Assembly (NCBI RefSeq): GCF_025353885.1
Contig: NZ_JANXNX010000114.1
Span: forward strand, 1-51,521
DNA: 51,521 nt
From: Sphingomonas sp.
GTDB taxonomy: Bacteria; Pseudomonadota; Alphaproteobacteria; Sphingomonadales; Sphingomonadaceae
Reading direction: 5' to 3'
Positions within the stretch are counted from its first letter, which is position 1, and each line of letters starts with the position of its first letter. Under the pieces are notes generated by a model that ran no database searches, had not been told where the DNA came from, and saw nothing but the letters and a program-made list of their open reading frames with translations. Below are positions 1 through 8,844 of this stretch, one piece after another. A program made the position numbers and the translations under genes.

Positions 1-752
<752 letters not shown>

Positions 753-811
753 TTACCCCGTGCAGCTTCGGGCGCGCCTCGAGCACCGCCCATGTGATTG
801 TTTCAGACCCG

Positions 812-840
812 GATATAGGGGGCCTTTGTCTTGTCGCAAG
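812..840 (-). promoter_or_regulatory. RpoH (sigma-32) type promoter for dnaK
   Basis: Read on the minus strand, CTTG (840-837) is followed by 17 bases and then CCTAT (819-815). This matches the alphaproteobacterial heat-shock consensus CTTG-N17-CYTAT-T. It lies about 70 bases upstream of the dnaK start codon at 743. I see no CIRCE element (TTAGCACTC-N9-GAGTGCTAA) in the same region, so heat-shock control of dnaK here is probably through RpoH and not HrcA. The match is by eye; the transcription start is not known. Confidence 0.7.
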
Positions 841-887
841 AAGCACAGGATAGTAGCTGTCGCACAATGGAACCAAAGGGCATGACG

Positions 888-1322
888 ATGAAGCGAATAT
901 TCGGGCTGATTGCGTGCGGGGTTTTGGTTCTGGGCGGGTGCAGCAAAAAGCCGACTCTGAACGTCACCGACGTGTCCGTGCGCCTGCCGGCGGTGCCGCG
1001 TTCTCCGGCTGCGGCTTATTTCACCGTCACGGGGGGACCGGTTGCAGATCGCCTGATCGAGGTTACATCGGAAAACGCAATCCGGGCGGAACTTCACGAA
1101 TCGATGGCGCATGGTGGCATGGCCGCGATGAAGCCAATCACCGGCGGCGTGGCAATCCCGGCAAAGGGCACGGTAAAGTTCGAATCGGGCGGCAAGCACG
1201 TCATGTTCTTCGACGTGAACCCCGCACTAAAGCCCCCGCGCACCATGCCGATCACGTTCATCTTTGCAAGCGGAGAGCGGATCGTTGTCGGCGCGGTGCT
1301 GAAGCGGCCGGGAGAGCAATAA
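888..1322 (+). CDS. PCu(A)C-type copper chaperone lipoprotein
   Basis: Predicted lipid-anchored periplasmic copper-binding protein of the PCuAC/DUF461 family, which delivers Cu(I) to cytochrome oxidase and similar targets. The ATG at 888 is preferred because AAAGGG at 875-880 lies 7 bases upstream; ATGs at 867 and 882 are alternatives. The protein is 144 residues with a signal peptide ending in a lipobox (VLGGC, lipidated Cys18). A His/Met-rich stretch HESMAHGGMAAM followed by a later HVM is the expected H-M...H-x-M copper motif of the family. It is divergent from dnaK, so its own promoter must lie in the same 140-base gap. Family assignment is firm; the metal partner is inferred. Confidence 0.88.
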   Translation: MKRIFGLIACGVLVLGGCSKKPTLNVTDVSVRLPAVPRSPAAAYFTVTGGPVADRLIEVTSENAIRAELHESMAHGGMAAMKPITGGVAIPAKGTVKFESGGKHVMFFDVNPALKPPRTMPITFIFASGERIVVGAVLKRPGEQ

Positions 1323-1329
1323 ACTCCGC

Positions 1330-1794
1330 ATGAGTTCGCGCCCCCTCACCGCCGCCGAAGCCGCGCTGGCATTCTCGGTGTTCGGGCAAGCGATCGACTA
1401 CGACCGGGTGCGTTTGCACAATGCGAAATGGATATTCTTCCACCCTCGCCATACCGCGATGGCTCCCGACGGCGACATCTGGTTCCACCCCGGGGGCGAC
1501 CTGTATTGCGCCGACTTTTGCGAGGGGCATCTGAGCGAACAGGGCTTGTTCATCCACGAAATGACGCACGTCTGGCAAGCTCACCGTAGCGGTCGCTGGT
1601 GGCTGCCGATGATGCGCCACCCGTTCTGCCGTTATGATTACACGATAACGCCGGGGAAGCCGTTCGGACACTACGGCATCGAACAGCAGGCGGAGATCGT
1701 GCGGCATGCTGTTCAACTGCGGCACGGTGGCGTGGTCGCGGGGAAGCCGGGGACGGACGTGTATGAAGCTCTGTTGCCGTTTAGAATGGTTTGA
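1330..1794 (+). CDS. Vgr-related protein with HExxH metalloprotease-like motif
   Basis: A 154-residue protein of the type labelled 'Vgr-related' in sphingomonads; I do not know its function. The sequence has HEMTHVWQ at residues 76-83, a good HExxH zinc-binding signature, preceded by a WFHPGGDLYCADFCEG segment and followed by EQQAEIVRHAVQL, where a third metal ligand could sit. There is no signal peptide or membrane segment. It begins 7 bases after the copper-chaperone stop, so the two are probably cotranscribed. The relation to type VI VgrG spikes is only in the name: no phage-spike repeats are present. Catalytic activity is an inference from the motif alone. Confidence 0.75.
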   Translation: MSSRPLTAAEAALAFSVFGQAIDYDRVRLHNAKWIFFHPRHTAMAPDGDIWFHPGGDLYCADFCEGHLSEQGLFIHEMTHVWQAHRSGRWWLPMMRHPFCRYDYTITPGKPFGHYGIEQQAEIVRHAVQLRHGGVVAGKPGTDVYEALLPFRMV

Positions 1795-1840
1795 ACGTCC
1801 GATATTGGTGGAAAGCGGACCGGCGGCTTTCGGGTCGTTT

Positions 1841-2245
1841 TCAGCAATAGCTGCCCTTCGCCGTGTGCGGCGCGAGTTGAACGATCAGTCCATGCGGAAC
1901 GTGACCGAAGGTCCACCATGGGCCGGGAGCACGTGGTGTTTTGTGATCTGCGCGCGCGCCGTATGCGATCCTAAGCTCTTTCGGCCCAAGCCACGAGATG
2001 CGAACACCGACGACACATTCGTCGCTGAATACACGGTCTGAGTATCGCGACGGACCTGTGCCCGAGAATACATAAACGTCCTGTCCCGTGCCGACCATTG
2101 CGCCACCTTGCGTGTCTTCGACGTAGGCTGCTGTAAGCAAACCGTCAGGGCTTTTGGCTCGCTGAACCACGTGCAAATAGTCAGAATCAGGCGAACACCC
2201 ACCTACGATAAGCATCATCGCGGTGAGAACGTGCAGCTTCAACAT
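1841..2245 (-). CDS. Small hypothetical lipoprotein
   Basis: A 134-residue protein that I do not recognise. It starts with a short hydrophobic signal and a VGGC lipobox, predicting lipidation at Cys17. The mature part contains SPDGLLTAAYVEDTQGGA and SDECVVGVRISWLGPKELRIAYG, suggesting a small beta-rich fold, and ends in a C-terminal Cys. It is convergent with the Vgr-related gene (46-base gap). Base composition over about 1800-2260 looks less GC-rich and its third codon positions less biased than in the neighbours, which may point to recent acquisition. No function is proposed. Confidence 0.6.
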   Translation of the reverse strand: MLKLHVLTAMMLIVGGCSPDSDYLHVVQRAKSPDGLLTAAYVEDTQGGAMVGTGQDVYVFSGTGPSRYSDRVFSDECVVGVRISWLGPKELRIAYGARADHKTPRAPGPWWTFGHVPHGLIVQLAPHTAKGSYC

Positions 2246-2394
2246 GCCGCTATGTAGCGAAAACCATTCATCGACAAAAGACAGCTTTTAGGAATTCGGA
2301 TGGGGGCAACCAACGGCAGACTCTGGGCAAAAGGCGCCGATAGGTCATCCCGCCTTTTACCCGCAATTAACCATCGCCCCCGCACTATCGCCGC

Positions 2395-2592
2395 ATGAAA
2401 TACCAGCATGATTCGTTCACCGCCGACCCGGCTCCCGACGCATCCGGAAGTCTTGCCATGAAGACTGCCTTACGCGAATTTCGGAATATCATGCGTCAAT
2501 CGCCAGCCGCACATCCGATGCGTGCAGAAATGCTTGGCGTGCTGGCGGATGCCCGCAAGAGCATCGACCGCATCAATGCAAAGGAGGCCTAA
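2395..2592 (+). CDS. Small hypothetical protein
   Basis: A 65-residue open frame starting at ATG 2395 and ending 4 bases inside the 3' end of grpE on the opposite strand. The C-terminal two thirds (MKTALREFRNIMRQSP, then AEMLGVLADARKSIDRINA) look amphipathic and helical. No signal peptide, membrane segment or motif is seen. I do not recognise the family. Codon use resembles the surrounding genes, which argues for coding, but the length keeps confidence moderate. Confidence 0.5.
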   Translation: MKYQHDSFTADPAPDASGSLAMKTALREFRNIMRQSPAAHPMRAEMLGVLADARKSIDRINAKEA

Positions 2593-3128
2593 CCGGCCTT
2601 CGCCACCCCGACCATTGCTGGCCGCAGCAACCGGTCCTTGATCATATACCCCGCCTGCATTTCCTGAACAATCGTCCCCGGCGCTAAGTCGCTCGGCATT
2701 TCCAGCATTGCCTGATGACGATTCGGATCGAGCTTCTCACCCACAGAGACGATCTTGGTAATGCCGTTACGCTGGAAAACTGCGGCCAGTTCGCGCCCGG
2801 TGGCATCGAGCCCGACGACCAGCCCCTTGAACTTCTCGTCCTCGCGCAACTCCGCCGGGATGGCGTCGAGCGCGCGTGACAGATTATCGGCGACCGATAA
2901 TATATCGCGCGCAAATCCCGTCGAGGCATAGGCCCGCGCGTCCTGCGCATCCTTTTCCAACCGACGACGCACGTTCTGCGTTTCCGCTTGCGCATACAGT
3001 GTCGCGGCTTTCGCATCGGCCAGTTCTGCTTCCAGTGCGGCCGTCCGATCCTGTTCCTCAGGGTTCGGTTCGGAAGGCGCGCCTTCGTCGATCATCGCGT
3101 CTTCTGCCGTCAATTCTTCGTCGTTCAT
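2589..3128 (-). CDS. grpE: Nucleotide exchange factor GrpE
   Basis: Cytoplasmic co-chaperone that releases ADP from DnaK. The 179-residue protein has the family layout: an acidic N-terminal tail (residues 1-30), a long alpha-helical dimerisation region with YAQAETQNVRRRLEKD, and a C-terminal beta domain including KLDPNRHQAML and GYMIKDRLLRPAMVGVAK, matching the GrpE signature. The ATG at 3128 overlaps the hrcA stop as ATGA, so the two are translationally coupled. It is separated from dnaK by about 1.8 kb of unrelated genes. Confidence 0.97.
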   Translation of the reverse strand: MNDEELTAEDAMIDEGAPSEPNPEEQDRTAALEAELADAKAATLYAQAETQNVRRRLEKDAQDARAYASTGFARDILSVADNLSRALDAIPAELREDEKFKGLVVGLDATGRELAAVFQRNGITKIVSVGEKLDPNRHQAMLEMPSDLAPGTIVQEMQAGYMIKDRLLRPAMVGVAKAG

Positions 3129-4165
3129 GCCATCAATCTCGTCAAAGTCTGTGCTGTAAAATCTACCATCGGTACGACGCGCGCGTAATTCAACCGCGTT
3201 GGGCCGATTACACCTACTACGCCGACGACCCGACCGTCGCTCCCGCGATAGGGTGCCGCTATCACCGACGACCCCGACAATGCGAACAATTTGTTTTCCG
3301 AACCGATGAATACCTTGGTCGCGGAGCCGATGCGGGCGCTGTCGAGCAGGCGGGCGATTTCCTCCTTGCCCTCGATTTCGCCCAGCAACTGCCGCACCCG
3401 TTCCAGCGCTGCGGCGTCGCCATCCTCGATCAAATTGGCTTGTCCGCGCACGATCAGCACGGGGCGCGCGGCGTGGTCCTCCGACCAGATGGCCAGGCCG
3501 CTTTCGATCAGCCTGTGCGAGGCCTCGTCCAGTTCCGCGCGTTCCTGCTGCACCTGCCCGGCAATCTCCGCCGCAGCCTCTGCCAGAGTCTTGCCCGACA
3601 GGCGCGCAGTCATGTAATTGCCCGCCTCGGTCAGCGCGGACGCATTCATGCCCGCTGGCAACGCGATCACGCGGTTCTCGACCGAGCCATCGTCACCGAC
3701 CAGCACGATCAACGCCTGATCGGGTGACAGCGAGACAAAGGCAAACTGCTTCAGGCGCGGTTGTCGGGTCGGAACCAGCACCAGTCCGGCGCACGACGAC
3801 AGTCCGGACAGGGCCAACGTGGCCGCCGCCAGCGCGTCCTCGATCGGTCCGCCCGCCGACAGCCTGCTTTCGATGACCGCGCGTTCCTCGCGCGTCGGTT
3901 CGGCGACCTGCATCATGCCGTCGACGAACAGCCGCAGCCCGGTTTCGGTCGGCATCCGACCCGCCGAAGTGTGCGGCGCAGCCAGCAGGCCAAGTTCCTC
4001 CAGATCCTGCATCACGTTGCGGATCGACGCGGGCGACAGGTTCAGTCCGGACAGTTTGGAAATGGTCCGTGACCCAACCGGGGCGCCGGAATCAATGTAT
4101 GATTCCACCACGATGCGGAACACATCGCGCGCCCGGTCGGTCAATTCGGTTACGGGTGCCGCCAC
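3125..4165 (-). CDS. hrcA: Heat-inducible transcription repressor HrcA
   Basis: Repressor that binds CIRCE elements, classically at groESL. The protein carries the N-terminal winged-helix segment (ELTDRARDVFRIVVESYI, then SKLSGLNLSPASIRNVMQDLEELG) and the C-terminal GRVVGVVGVIGPTRLNYARV typical of HrcA. An ATG at 4252 is in frame, but it would run into the upstream small membrane-protein gene ending at 4197. The GTG at 4165 gives 346 residues, the usual family length, so I prefer it. Its stop overlaps the grpE start by 4 bases. No CIRCE site is visible in this window, so its target (probably groESL) must lie elsewhere. Confidence 0.94.
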   Translation of the reverse strand: MAAPVTELTDRARDVFRIVVESYIDSGAPVGSRTISKLSGLNLSPASIRNVMQDLEELGLLAAPHTSAGRMPTETGLRLFVDGMMQVAEPTREERAVIESRLSAGGPIEDALAAATLALSGLSSCAGLVLVPTRQPRLKQFAFVSLSPDQALIVLVGDDGSVENRVIALPAGMNASALTEAGNYMTARLSGKTLAEAAAEIAGQVQQERAELDEASHRLIESGLAIWSEDHAARPVLIVRGQANLIEDGDAAALERVRQLLGEIEGKEEIARLLDSARIGSATKVFIGSENKLFALSGSSVIAAPYRGSDGRVVGVVGVIGPTRLNYARVVPMVDFTAQTLTRLMA

Positions 4166-4196
4166 CCCTGTTATGTCGGACCGAAGGGCTGCCGCG

Positions 4197-4394
4197 TCAA
4201 CGGTTGCCGACGCGACGTGAAATGAGGATGATCGCGGCCCCGGCAAAAGCAATTATGATCCCGCGCGTCCGCCAGACACTCTGGTCGAGCATGAAGCTGT
4301 CGGAGGGCCAATGAACCACGCCCGAACCTTGCAGTGCAAACAGGACCCCCGCCAGCAGTGCAACGATGCCGATGATCAACAGAATGATGCGCAT
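4197..4394 (-). CDS. Small two-helix membrane protein
   Basis: A 65-residue protein with two strongly hydrophobic segments: residues 3-22 (beginning [14 protein letters not shown]) and about 45-60 (beginning [13 protein letters not shown]), separated by a polar loop rich in Ser, Asp and Trp. It has a short C-terminal RRVGNR tail. It lies 31 bases upstream of the hrcA GTG start on the same strand and could be the first gene of a hrcA-grpE transcription unit. I do not know the family's function. The composition and position make it likely to be real. Confidence 0.65.
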   Translation of the reverse strand: MRIILLIIGIVALLAGVLFALQGSGVVHWPSDSFMLDQSVWRTRGIIIAFAGAAIILISRRVGNR

Positions 4395-4476
4395 AGCGTC
4401 CAGTTCCCCAAATGGCTGGCGGTCGGCCAGTCAGGCCGCTAGATGCGCCCAACAAACCATCAAGGACAAGCCCCTT

Positions 4477-5193
4477 ATGCGCCCATCAGGCCGCACTCCC
4501 GATCAGATGCGCATCATCACCATCGAACCCGCGTTCACCAAGCATGCCGAAGGGTCCTGCCTGATCTCGTTCGGCGACACCCGCGTGCTGGTAACGGCAA
4601 GCCTGGAGGAAAAGGTCCCGCCGTTCATGCGCGGCAAGGGAGAAGGCTGGGTTACAGCCGAATATGGGATGCTGCCGCGCGCCACCAACACGCGGAACAA
4701 CCGTGAAGCCGCCAAGGGCAAGCAATCGGGTCGCACGCAGGAAATCCAGCGCCTGATCGGTCGTTCGCTGCGCTCGGTCATGGACATGAAATTGCTCGGC
4801 GAACGCCAGATCACGCTCGATTGCGACGTGATCCAGGCCGATGGCGGCACCCGCACCGCATCCATTTCGGGCGCGTGGGTCGCTATGCGGCTCGCGGTCG
4901 ACACCTTGCTGGCCGACGGCAAGCTGACCGTTGATCCGATCAAGCAGAAGGTCGCGGCGATCAGCTGTGGTATCTACGAAGGTACGCCCGTTCTGGACCT
5001 CGACTATATCGAGGATTCGAACGCTCATGCCGATGCCAATTTCGTGCTGATCGAGGATGGCAATATCGCCGAAGTGCAGGCCACTGCCGAAGGGGCGACG
5101 TATGACGAGGAAGCACTGCTTCGCCTCCTTCGGCTCGCCCGGATGGGTTGCGCCGACATTTTTGCGGCGCAGGCGAAAGCCACCGGTCGGTGA
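4477..5193 (+). CDS. rph: Ribonuclease PH
   Basis: Phosphorolytic 3'-5' exoribonuclease that trims tRNA 3' ends. The ATG at 4477 gives 238 residues, the standard length; AAGGAC at 4462-4467 is the likely ribosome-binding site. Visible signatures are [18 protein letters not shown] at the N-terminus, [16 protein letters not shown], the [21 protein letters not shown] phosphate-binding region in shortened form, and C-terminal [16 protein letters not shown]. It is divergent from hrcA and overlaps rdgB by 4 bases (GTGA), a frequent pairing in proteobacteria. Confidence 0.97.
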   Translation: MRPSGRTPDQMRIITIEPAFTKHAEGSCLISFGDTRVLVTASLEEKVPPFMRGKGEGWVTAEYGMLPRATNTRNNREAAKGKQSGRTQEIQRLIGRSLRSVMDMKLLGERQITLDCDVIQADGGTRTASISGAWVAMRLAVDTLLADGKLTVDPIKQKVAAISCGIYEGTPVLDLDYIEDSNAHADANFVLIEDGNIAEVQATAEGATYDEEALLRLLRLARMGCADIFAAQAKATGR

Positions 5194-5792
5194 CCTTAAA
5201 GCTCGCGCCTGGCAAGTTGGTCATTGCCAGTCACAACCCCGGCAAGGTCCGCGAAATCCGGGCGCTGCTGGCACCTTACGGGATCGGGCCAGTCTCGGCA
5301 GCGTCGCTTGATCTGCCCGAGCCCGAAGAGACCGGCACGACCTTCGCCGCCAACGCTCTGTTAAAGGCACGCCAGGCGGCGGACCTGTCCGGCCTGCCCG
5401 CGCTGGCCGACGACAGCGGCCTGTGCGTCGATGCGTTGAACGGTGATCCCGGGATATTCTCCGCGCGCTGGGCGGGTGAGACCAAGGATTTCGGCGCGGC
5501 GATGCGCCTGGTCGAAGAGCACATCAGCCGCGCGCCCAAGGGTTCGGGCCGTGGCGCACATTTCGTCTGTGCGCTGGCGTTGTGCTGGCCCAACGGCAGC
5601 GAAGTCGAAGTGGAGGGTCGCGTGGATGGCCTGCTGGTCCACCCCCCGCGCGGCGGCCGCGGCTTTGGCTATGACGCGATGTTCATAGCGAATGGCCAGA
5701 CACTCACGTTCGGCGAGATGGACCCTGACGCCAAGCACGCGATGAGTCACCGGGCGGACGCCTTTGCAAAATTGGTGGCGGCGGTTTTCTGA
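5190..5792 (+). CDS. rdgB: dITP/XTP pyrophosphatase (RdgB/HAM1 family)
   Basis: Hydrolyses non-canonical purine nucleoside triphosphates (ITP, XTP) to keep them out of DNA and RNA. The GTG at 5190 overlapping the rph TGA gives 200 residues, the family length, and starts [19 protein letters not shown], with the [10 protein letters not shown] substrate-binding motif. Other family signatures are [15 protein letters not shown] (the catalytic acidic cluster), [10 protein letters not shown] and the C-terminal [10 protein letters not shown]. An upstream ATG at 5148 would overlap rph by 46 bases and is less likely. A 6-bp stem CGCAGG-TCGT-CCTGCG (5797-5812) follows the stop in the short convergent gap. 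Confidence 0.96.
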   Translation: MTLKLAPGKLVIASHNPGKVREIRALLAPYGIGPVSAASLDLPEPEETGTTFAANALLKARQAADLSGLPALADDSGLCVDALNGDPGIFSARWAGETKDFGAAMRLVEEHISRAPKGSGRGAHFVCALALCWPNGSEVEVEGRVDGLLVHPPRGGRGFGYDAMFIANGQTLTFGEMDPDAKHAMSHRADAFAKLVAAVF

Positions 5793-5826
5793 AACTCGCA
5801 GGTCGTCCTGCGGCACCTGACTTAGC

Positions 5827-6483
5827 CTATGGCGCGAACGCATCCCGGCCAACGACATTCCCGGCGGGGAAATACCGGCAAACCAGGTACTCGTCGCTGG
5901 CGTTGCTCGCGACCGCGCACCCTACCGCTTTGGTTTTCGCCCAGATGATCTGTGTGTAATGGCCAACCTCATGCCAGGATTTGGTGGCGCTGACATCGGG
6001 AAATAACCCCCGTCGGAAATCCCGTCGTTCGTCTACCCACGATCCCGTCATGTCGGCATAGTGATAGGCTCGCCGCGTTCCCATCCACAAGTTTTCGCCC
6101 TCGACCGGCCTTCCGGCGCACCGTGGCGCATGGGCAAAGGTTCTCGTCGCGGCCAGCGTCGCTGCATAGGCCGCGGCATTGGCGGCCAATCCGTCGTCCC
6201 AGATCAGCGGCGCGACCGACACGGCGGCACGCGCGCGATTGTGGTCGCGCAACATCGTCGATCGGAAAATGGCCTCGCCGCGCGGCTGAGGTTTGGGATC
6301 GTCCCAGGGCTCGACGATTTCAGGAACTTCGTGCGCGTCGTCCCCGGCCGCATCCTCCGCTGGCAGGTCTTCGTATGATATTTCCTCGACCACCGAAACA
6401 CTGATCGGCGCGGCGTGGCCGGTCCCGGCGACCAACAGTGGCAGCGCGAGCAATAGTCCGGTAAGCGAGCGGCAAATCATCAT
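5827..6483 (-). CDS. Secreted CAP/SCP-domain protein
   Basis: CAP superfamily (SCP/PR-1-like) protein, predicted periplasmic or secreted. The ATG at 6483 has a strong GGGAGGG ribosome-binding site and gives 218 residues. Residues 1-24 form a signal peptide ending GTGHA before APISV. An acidic, Pro-containing linker (about 30-60) precedes the CAP domain, which has MLRDHNRARAAV, the AHAPRC region, VEGENLWMG and SWHEVGHYTQIIWAKTKAVGCA, including the conserved His/Glu/His. The function of bacterial CAP proteins is largely unknown. Its start codon overlaps that of divergent hemW. Confidence 0.88.
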   Translation of the reverse strand: MMICRSLTGLLLALPLLVAGTGHAAPISVSVVEEISYEDLPAEDAAGDDAHEVPEIVEPWDDPKPQPRGEAIFRSTMLRDHNRARAAVSVAPLIWDDGLAANAAAYAATLAATRTFAHAPRCAGRPVEGENLWMGTRRAYHYADMTGSWVDERRDFRRGLFPDVSATKSWHEVGHYTQIIWAKTKAVGCAVASNASDEYLVCRYFPAGNVVGRDAFAP

Positions 6484-7639
6484 GACGACCCTCCCTGCCC
6501 CGACCGAAGTGAACAATGTCCTAACTGGGCCGCTGGCTCTCTATATTCATTGGCCGTTCTGCGTTTCGAAATGTCCCTATTGTGATTTCAACAGCCACGT
6601 CCGTGAAGGGGTCGATCAGGCGGCCTGGTTGAACGCGCTGCTGGCCGATCTCGCTTACGAGGCATCGCTGTCGCCGGGCCGCCCGCTAGGTTCGATCTTC
6701 TTTGGCGGAGGCACGCCGTCACTGATGCCGCCCTCGACCGTTGCGGCGCTGATCGACGCCGCCGTCAACCATTGGTCTCCGGCTGACGACATCGAGATCA
6801 CGCTAGAGGCCAACCCTTCCTCGGTGGAGGCAGCGCGTTTTGCCGATCTCGCCAGTGCCGGGGTCAACCGGTCGTCGCTGGGGGTGCAGGCATTCGATAA
6901 CGACACGTTGGCGTTTCTGGGCCGGGCACATGATGTCGAGGAGGCGCTGGTCGCACTCACCACCGCACAGATGAACTTCGGACGGGTCAGCTTCGACCTG
7001 ATCTACGCCCGCCCCGGCCAGTCGATCGCGCAATGGGAGGCTGAACTGGCCCGCGCACTGTCGTTCGGGACCGAGCATCTGTCGCTCTACCAGCTTACCA
7101 TCGAAGCGGGCACGCGCTTTGCGACGCTGGTCCAGCAAGGCAAATTGTGTCCTGTCGATGGCGACCGTGCCGCCGACCTGTTCGAAGTCACGCGCGCGCT
7201 GACCAACTTCGCTGGATTGCCTGGCTACGAAACATCCAATCACGCGCGCTCTGGAGCAGAGAGCCGCCACAACCTGACCTATTGGCGCTATGGCGACTAT
7301 GTCGGCATTGGCCCGGGCGCGCACGGGCGGCGCGGGGGGATGGCGACGACGCGGCACAAAAAGCCCGAAAACTGGATCGCCGCGGTGGCGCGCAACGGTC
7401 ACGGCCTGCAAGCCGAGACCGCGCTGTCCGTCGTGGAGCAAACCACCGAAGCCCTGTTGATGGGGCTTCGATTGCGCGAGGGTGTGGACCTCGCGCGGTT
7501 CGCAGATGCTGCGGTCGACAAACTTGCGACCGAGCGCTTGTCCCAACTGGGACTGGTCACGCTGTCCGGGACCCGACTGAAAATCACCGAGCAGGGAACG
7601 CTCCTGCTCGATGCCATCCTGCCCCAGATTATTGCTTAA
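6482..7639 (+). CDS. hemW: Heme chaperone HemW (radical SAM, coproporphyrinogen oxidase-like)
   Basis: Radical-SAM family protein now regarded as a heme chaperone, although often named oxygen-independent coproporphyrinogen III oxidase-like. From ATG 6482 it is 385 residues; the cluster motif CVSKCPYC (Cys27, Cys31, Cys34) follows ALYIHWPF. FFGGGTPSLM and ITLEANPSSVEA are SAM-binding segments, and the C-terminal HemN domain is present (SRHNLTYWRYGDYVGIGPGA). It lacks the extra N-terminal region of true HemN. The start is uncertain: the ATG overlaps the divergent CAP-gene start, and an in-frame GTG near 6510 could also be used. Confidence 0.93.
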   Translation: MTTLPAPTEVNNVLTGPLALYIHWPFCVSKCPYCDFNSHVREGVDQAAWLNALLADLAYEASLSPGRPLGSIFFGGGTPSLMPPSTVAALIDAAVNHWSPADDIEITLEANPSSVEAARFADLASAGVNRSSLGVQAFDNDTLAFLGRAHDVEEALVALTTAQMNFGRVSFDLIYARPGQSIAQWEAELARALSFGTEHLSLYQLTIEAGTRFATLVQQGKLCPVDGDRAADLFEVTRALTNFAGLPGYETSNHARSGAESRHNLTYWRYGDYVGIGPGAHGRRGGMATTRHKKPENWIAAVARNGHGLQAETALSVVEQTTEALLMGLRLREGVDLARFADAAVDKLATERLSQLGLVTLSGTRLKITEQGTLLLDAILPQIIA

Positions 7640-7640
7640 G

Positions 7641-8831
7641 TCAGAACCCGCGCGGGGCTGGCGAGATCACGGTGAACCCGGTCGGCCCCGCCTGCTGAAC
7701 CTCCAGCGCTCGTTCGGCTATGCCCTCGCGGTTGAAACGAAATGCGCCGTCGATGCCGGAGAACCCACCGGCATCGCTCAGGGCCGATTGCGGGAACGCG
7801 GTGCCGACGCGCCATTCGCCCGCGATCCGCGTCACTAGGAGTACAGCATCGTAACCCAGGCTGGCGAGCCGATAAGGCGACCGCCCGAACCGCACCCGGT
7901 ATTTCGCCGCGAGTTGACTATACAGCCCGTTCGAAACGCTGGCGAACCAGGCGCCCTTTAATGCCGGGCTGGCCGCCATGCCGGTCTCGGTGTTCCACAA
8001 TTCGGTGCCGAGAATCTGCGCCGACCGACCGCTTCCCGCCCGAATGCTTGGGATTGCGGCAACAGCGGTCCGCCCCGAATCGGCAATCAACACCGCCTGA
8101 TACGGCGACGCAGCGTTCATTTTTGTGATTGCCGCCTTCACCGACCCCGGCGTCCGGTCGAAAGTCTGCACCGACACCACTTGCCCGCCGTTCGATTCGA
8201 CAGCACGCAGCAGCGCCGTCGATGATCGCTGACCATACAGCCCGACCGGCATCAGTCCGGCAAATTTCGTCAGGCCCTTCGACTTGGCATAATCGACCAC
8301 GCGACCAATCGACTGCGCCGGCGCATACCCCATCACGAACGTGCCGTTGCCGGCCACACCGGTATCGTTTGAAAAGGCAATCAGCGGAACCTTTGCCGCG
8401 CGAGCAATGGGCGCGACGATACGGACATCCTCGGCCAGCAGTGGCCCGAGGATGACCCGGTTGCCCTCGGCAATGGCGCGCTGGGCAGCAGTCGCCGCCC
8501 CGGCGCCGGTATCGTACATGGTGACCCTGATTTTCTGGCCCCCGGTGTCGAGCACGGCAAGATTCGCGGCGTTCGAGATCGATGTGCCTACGCCTGCGTT
8601 CGGGCCAGTCAGCGGCACCAGCAGCGCGACACGGTGGCGCTCGGCATCGCTTGGCAAAGATGGTCCGATCGGGTCGGGCCGGGTGGCGGTCGGTGGCGGA
8701 GCGAGGGGGCCGGGCCGCCCCTTTGGAACCACCTGGCACGCTGCGAGCAACGTCACCACTCCCAGGCCAACCCATTTCGCCAGCCCTCGCGCACGTGCAA
8801 CCCCTTGCTCGCGTGCCTGTCCCTCTGCCAT
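7641..8831 (-). CDS. Penicillin-binding-protein activator (LpoA-like) lipoprotein
   Basis: Periplasmic-binding-protein-fold lipoprotein of the LpoA/COG3107 type, probably an envelope-anchored activator of peptidoglycan synthases. The ATG at 8831 has a GGTGAG ribosome-binding site and gives 396 residues; the farther ATG at 8861 would run into divergent rsmI. The signal ends in a LLAAC lipobox (Cys32), followed by a Pro-rich linker. RVALLVPLTGPNAGVGTSI opens the type I binding-protein fold. It is shorter than enterobacterial LpoA because the N-terminal TPR-like domain is missing, as is usual in alphaproteobacteria. It abuts hemW convergently (1 base). Confidence 0.82.
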   Translation of the reverse strand: MAEGQAREQGVARARGLAKWVGLGVVTLLAACQVVPKGRPGPLAPPPTATRPDPIGPSLPSDAERHRVALLVPLTGPNAGVGTSISNAANLAVLDTGGQKIRVTMYDTGAGAATAAQRAIAEGNRVILGPLLAEDVRIVAPIARAAKVPLIAFSNDTGVAGNGTFVMGYAPAQSIGRVVDYAKSKGLTKFAGLMPVGLYGQRSSTALLRAVESNGGQVVSVQTFDRTPGSVKAAITKMNAASPYQAVLIADSGRTAVAAIPSIRAGSGRSAQILGTELWNTETGMAASPALKGAWFASVSNGLYSQLAAKYRVRFGRSPYRLASLGYDAVLLVTRIAGEWRVGTAFPQSALSDAGGFSGIDGAFRFNREGIAERALEVQQAGPTGFTVISPAPRGF

Positions 8832-8844
8832 CAGTCTCACCCTT

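Noticed and set aside
1706-2041. 111-residue plus-strand frame after the Vgr-related gene
   Set aside because: It overlaps both the Vgr-related gene and the opposite lipoprotein gene, has no ribosome-binding site and no domain.
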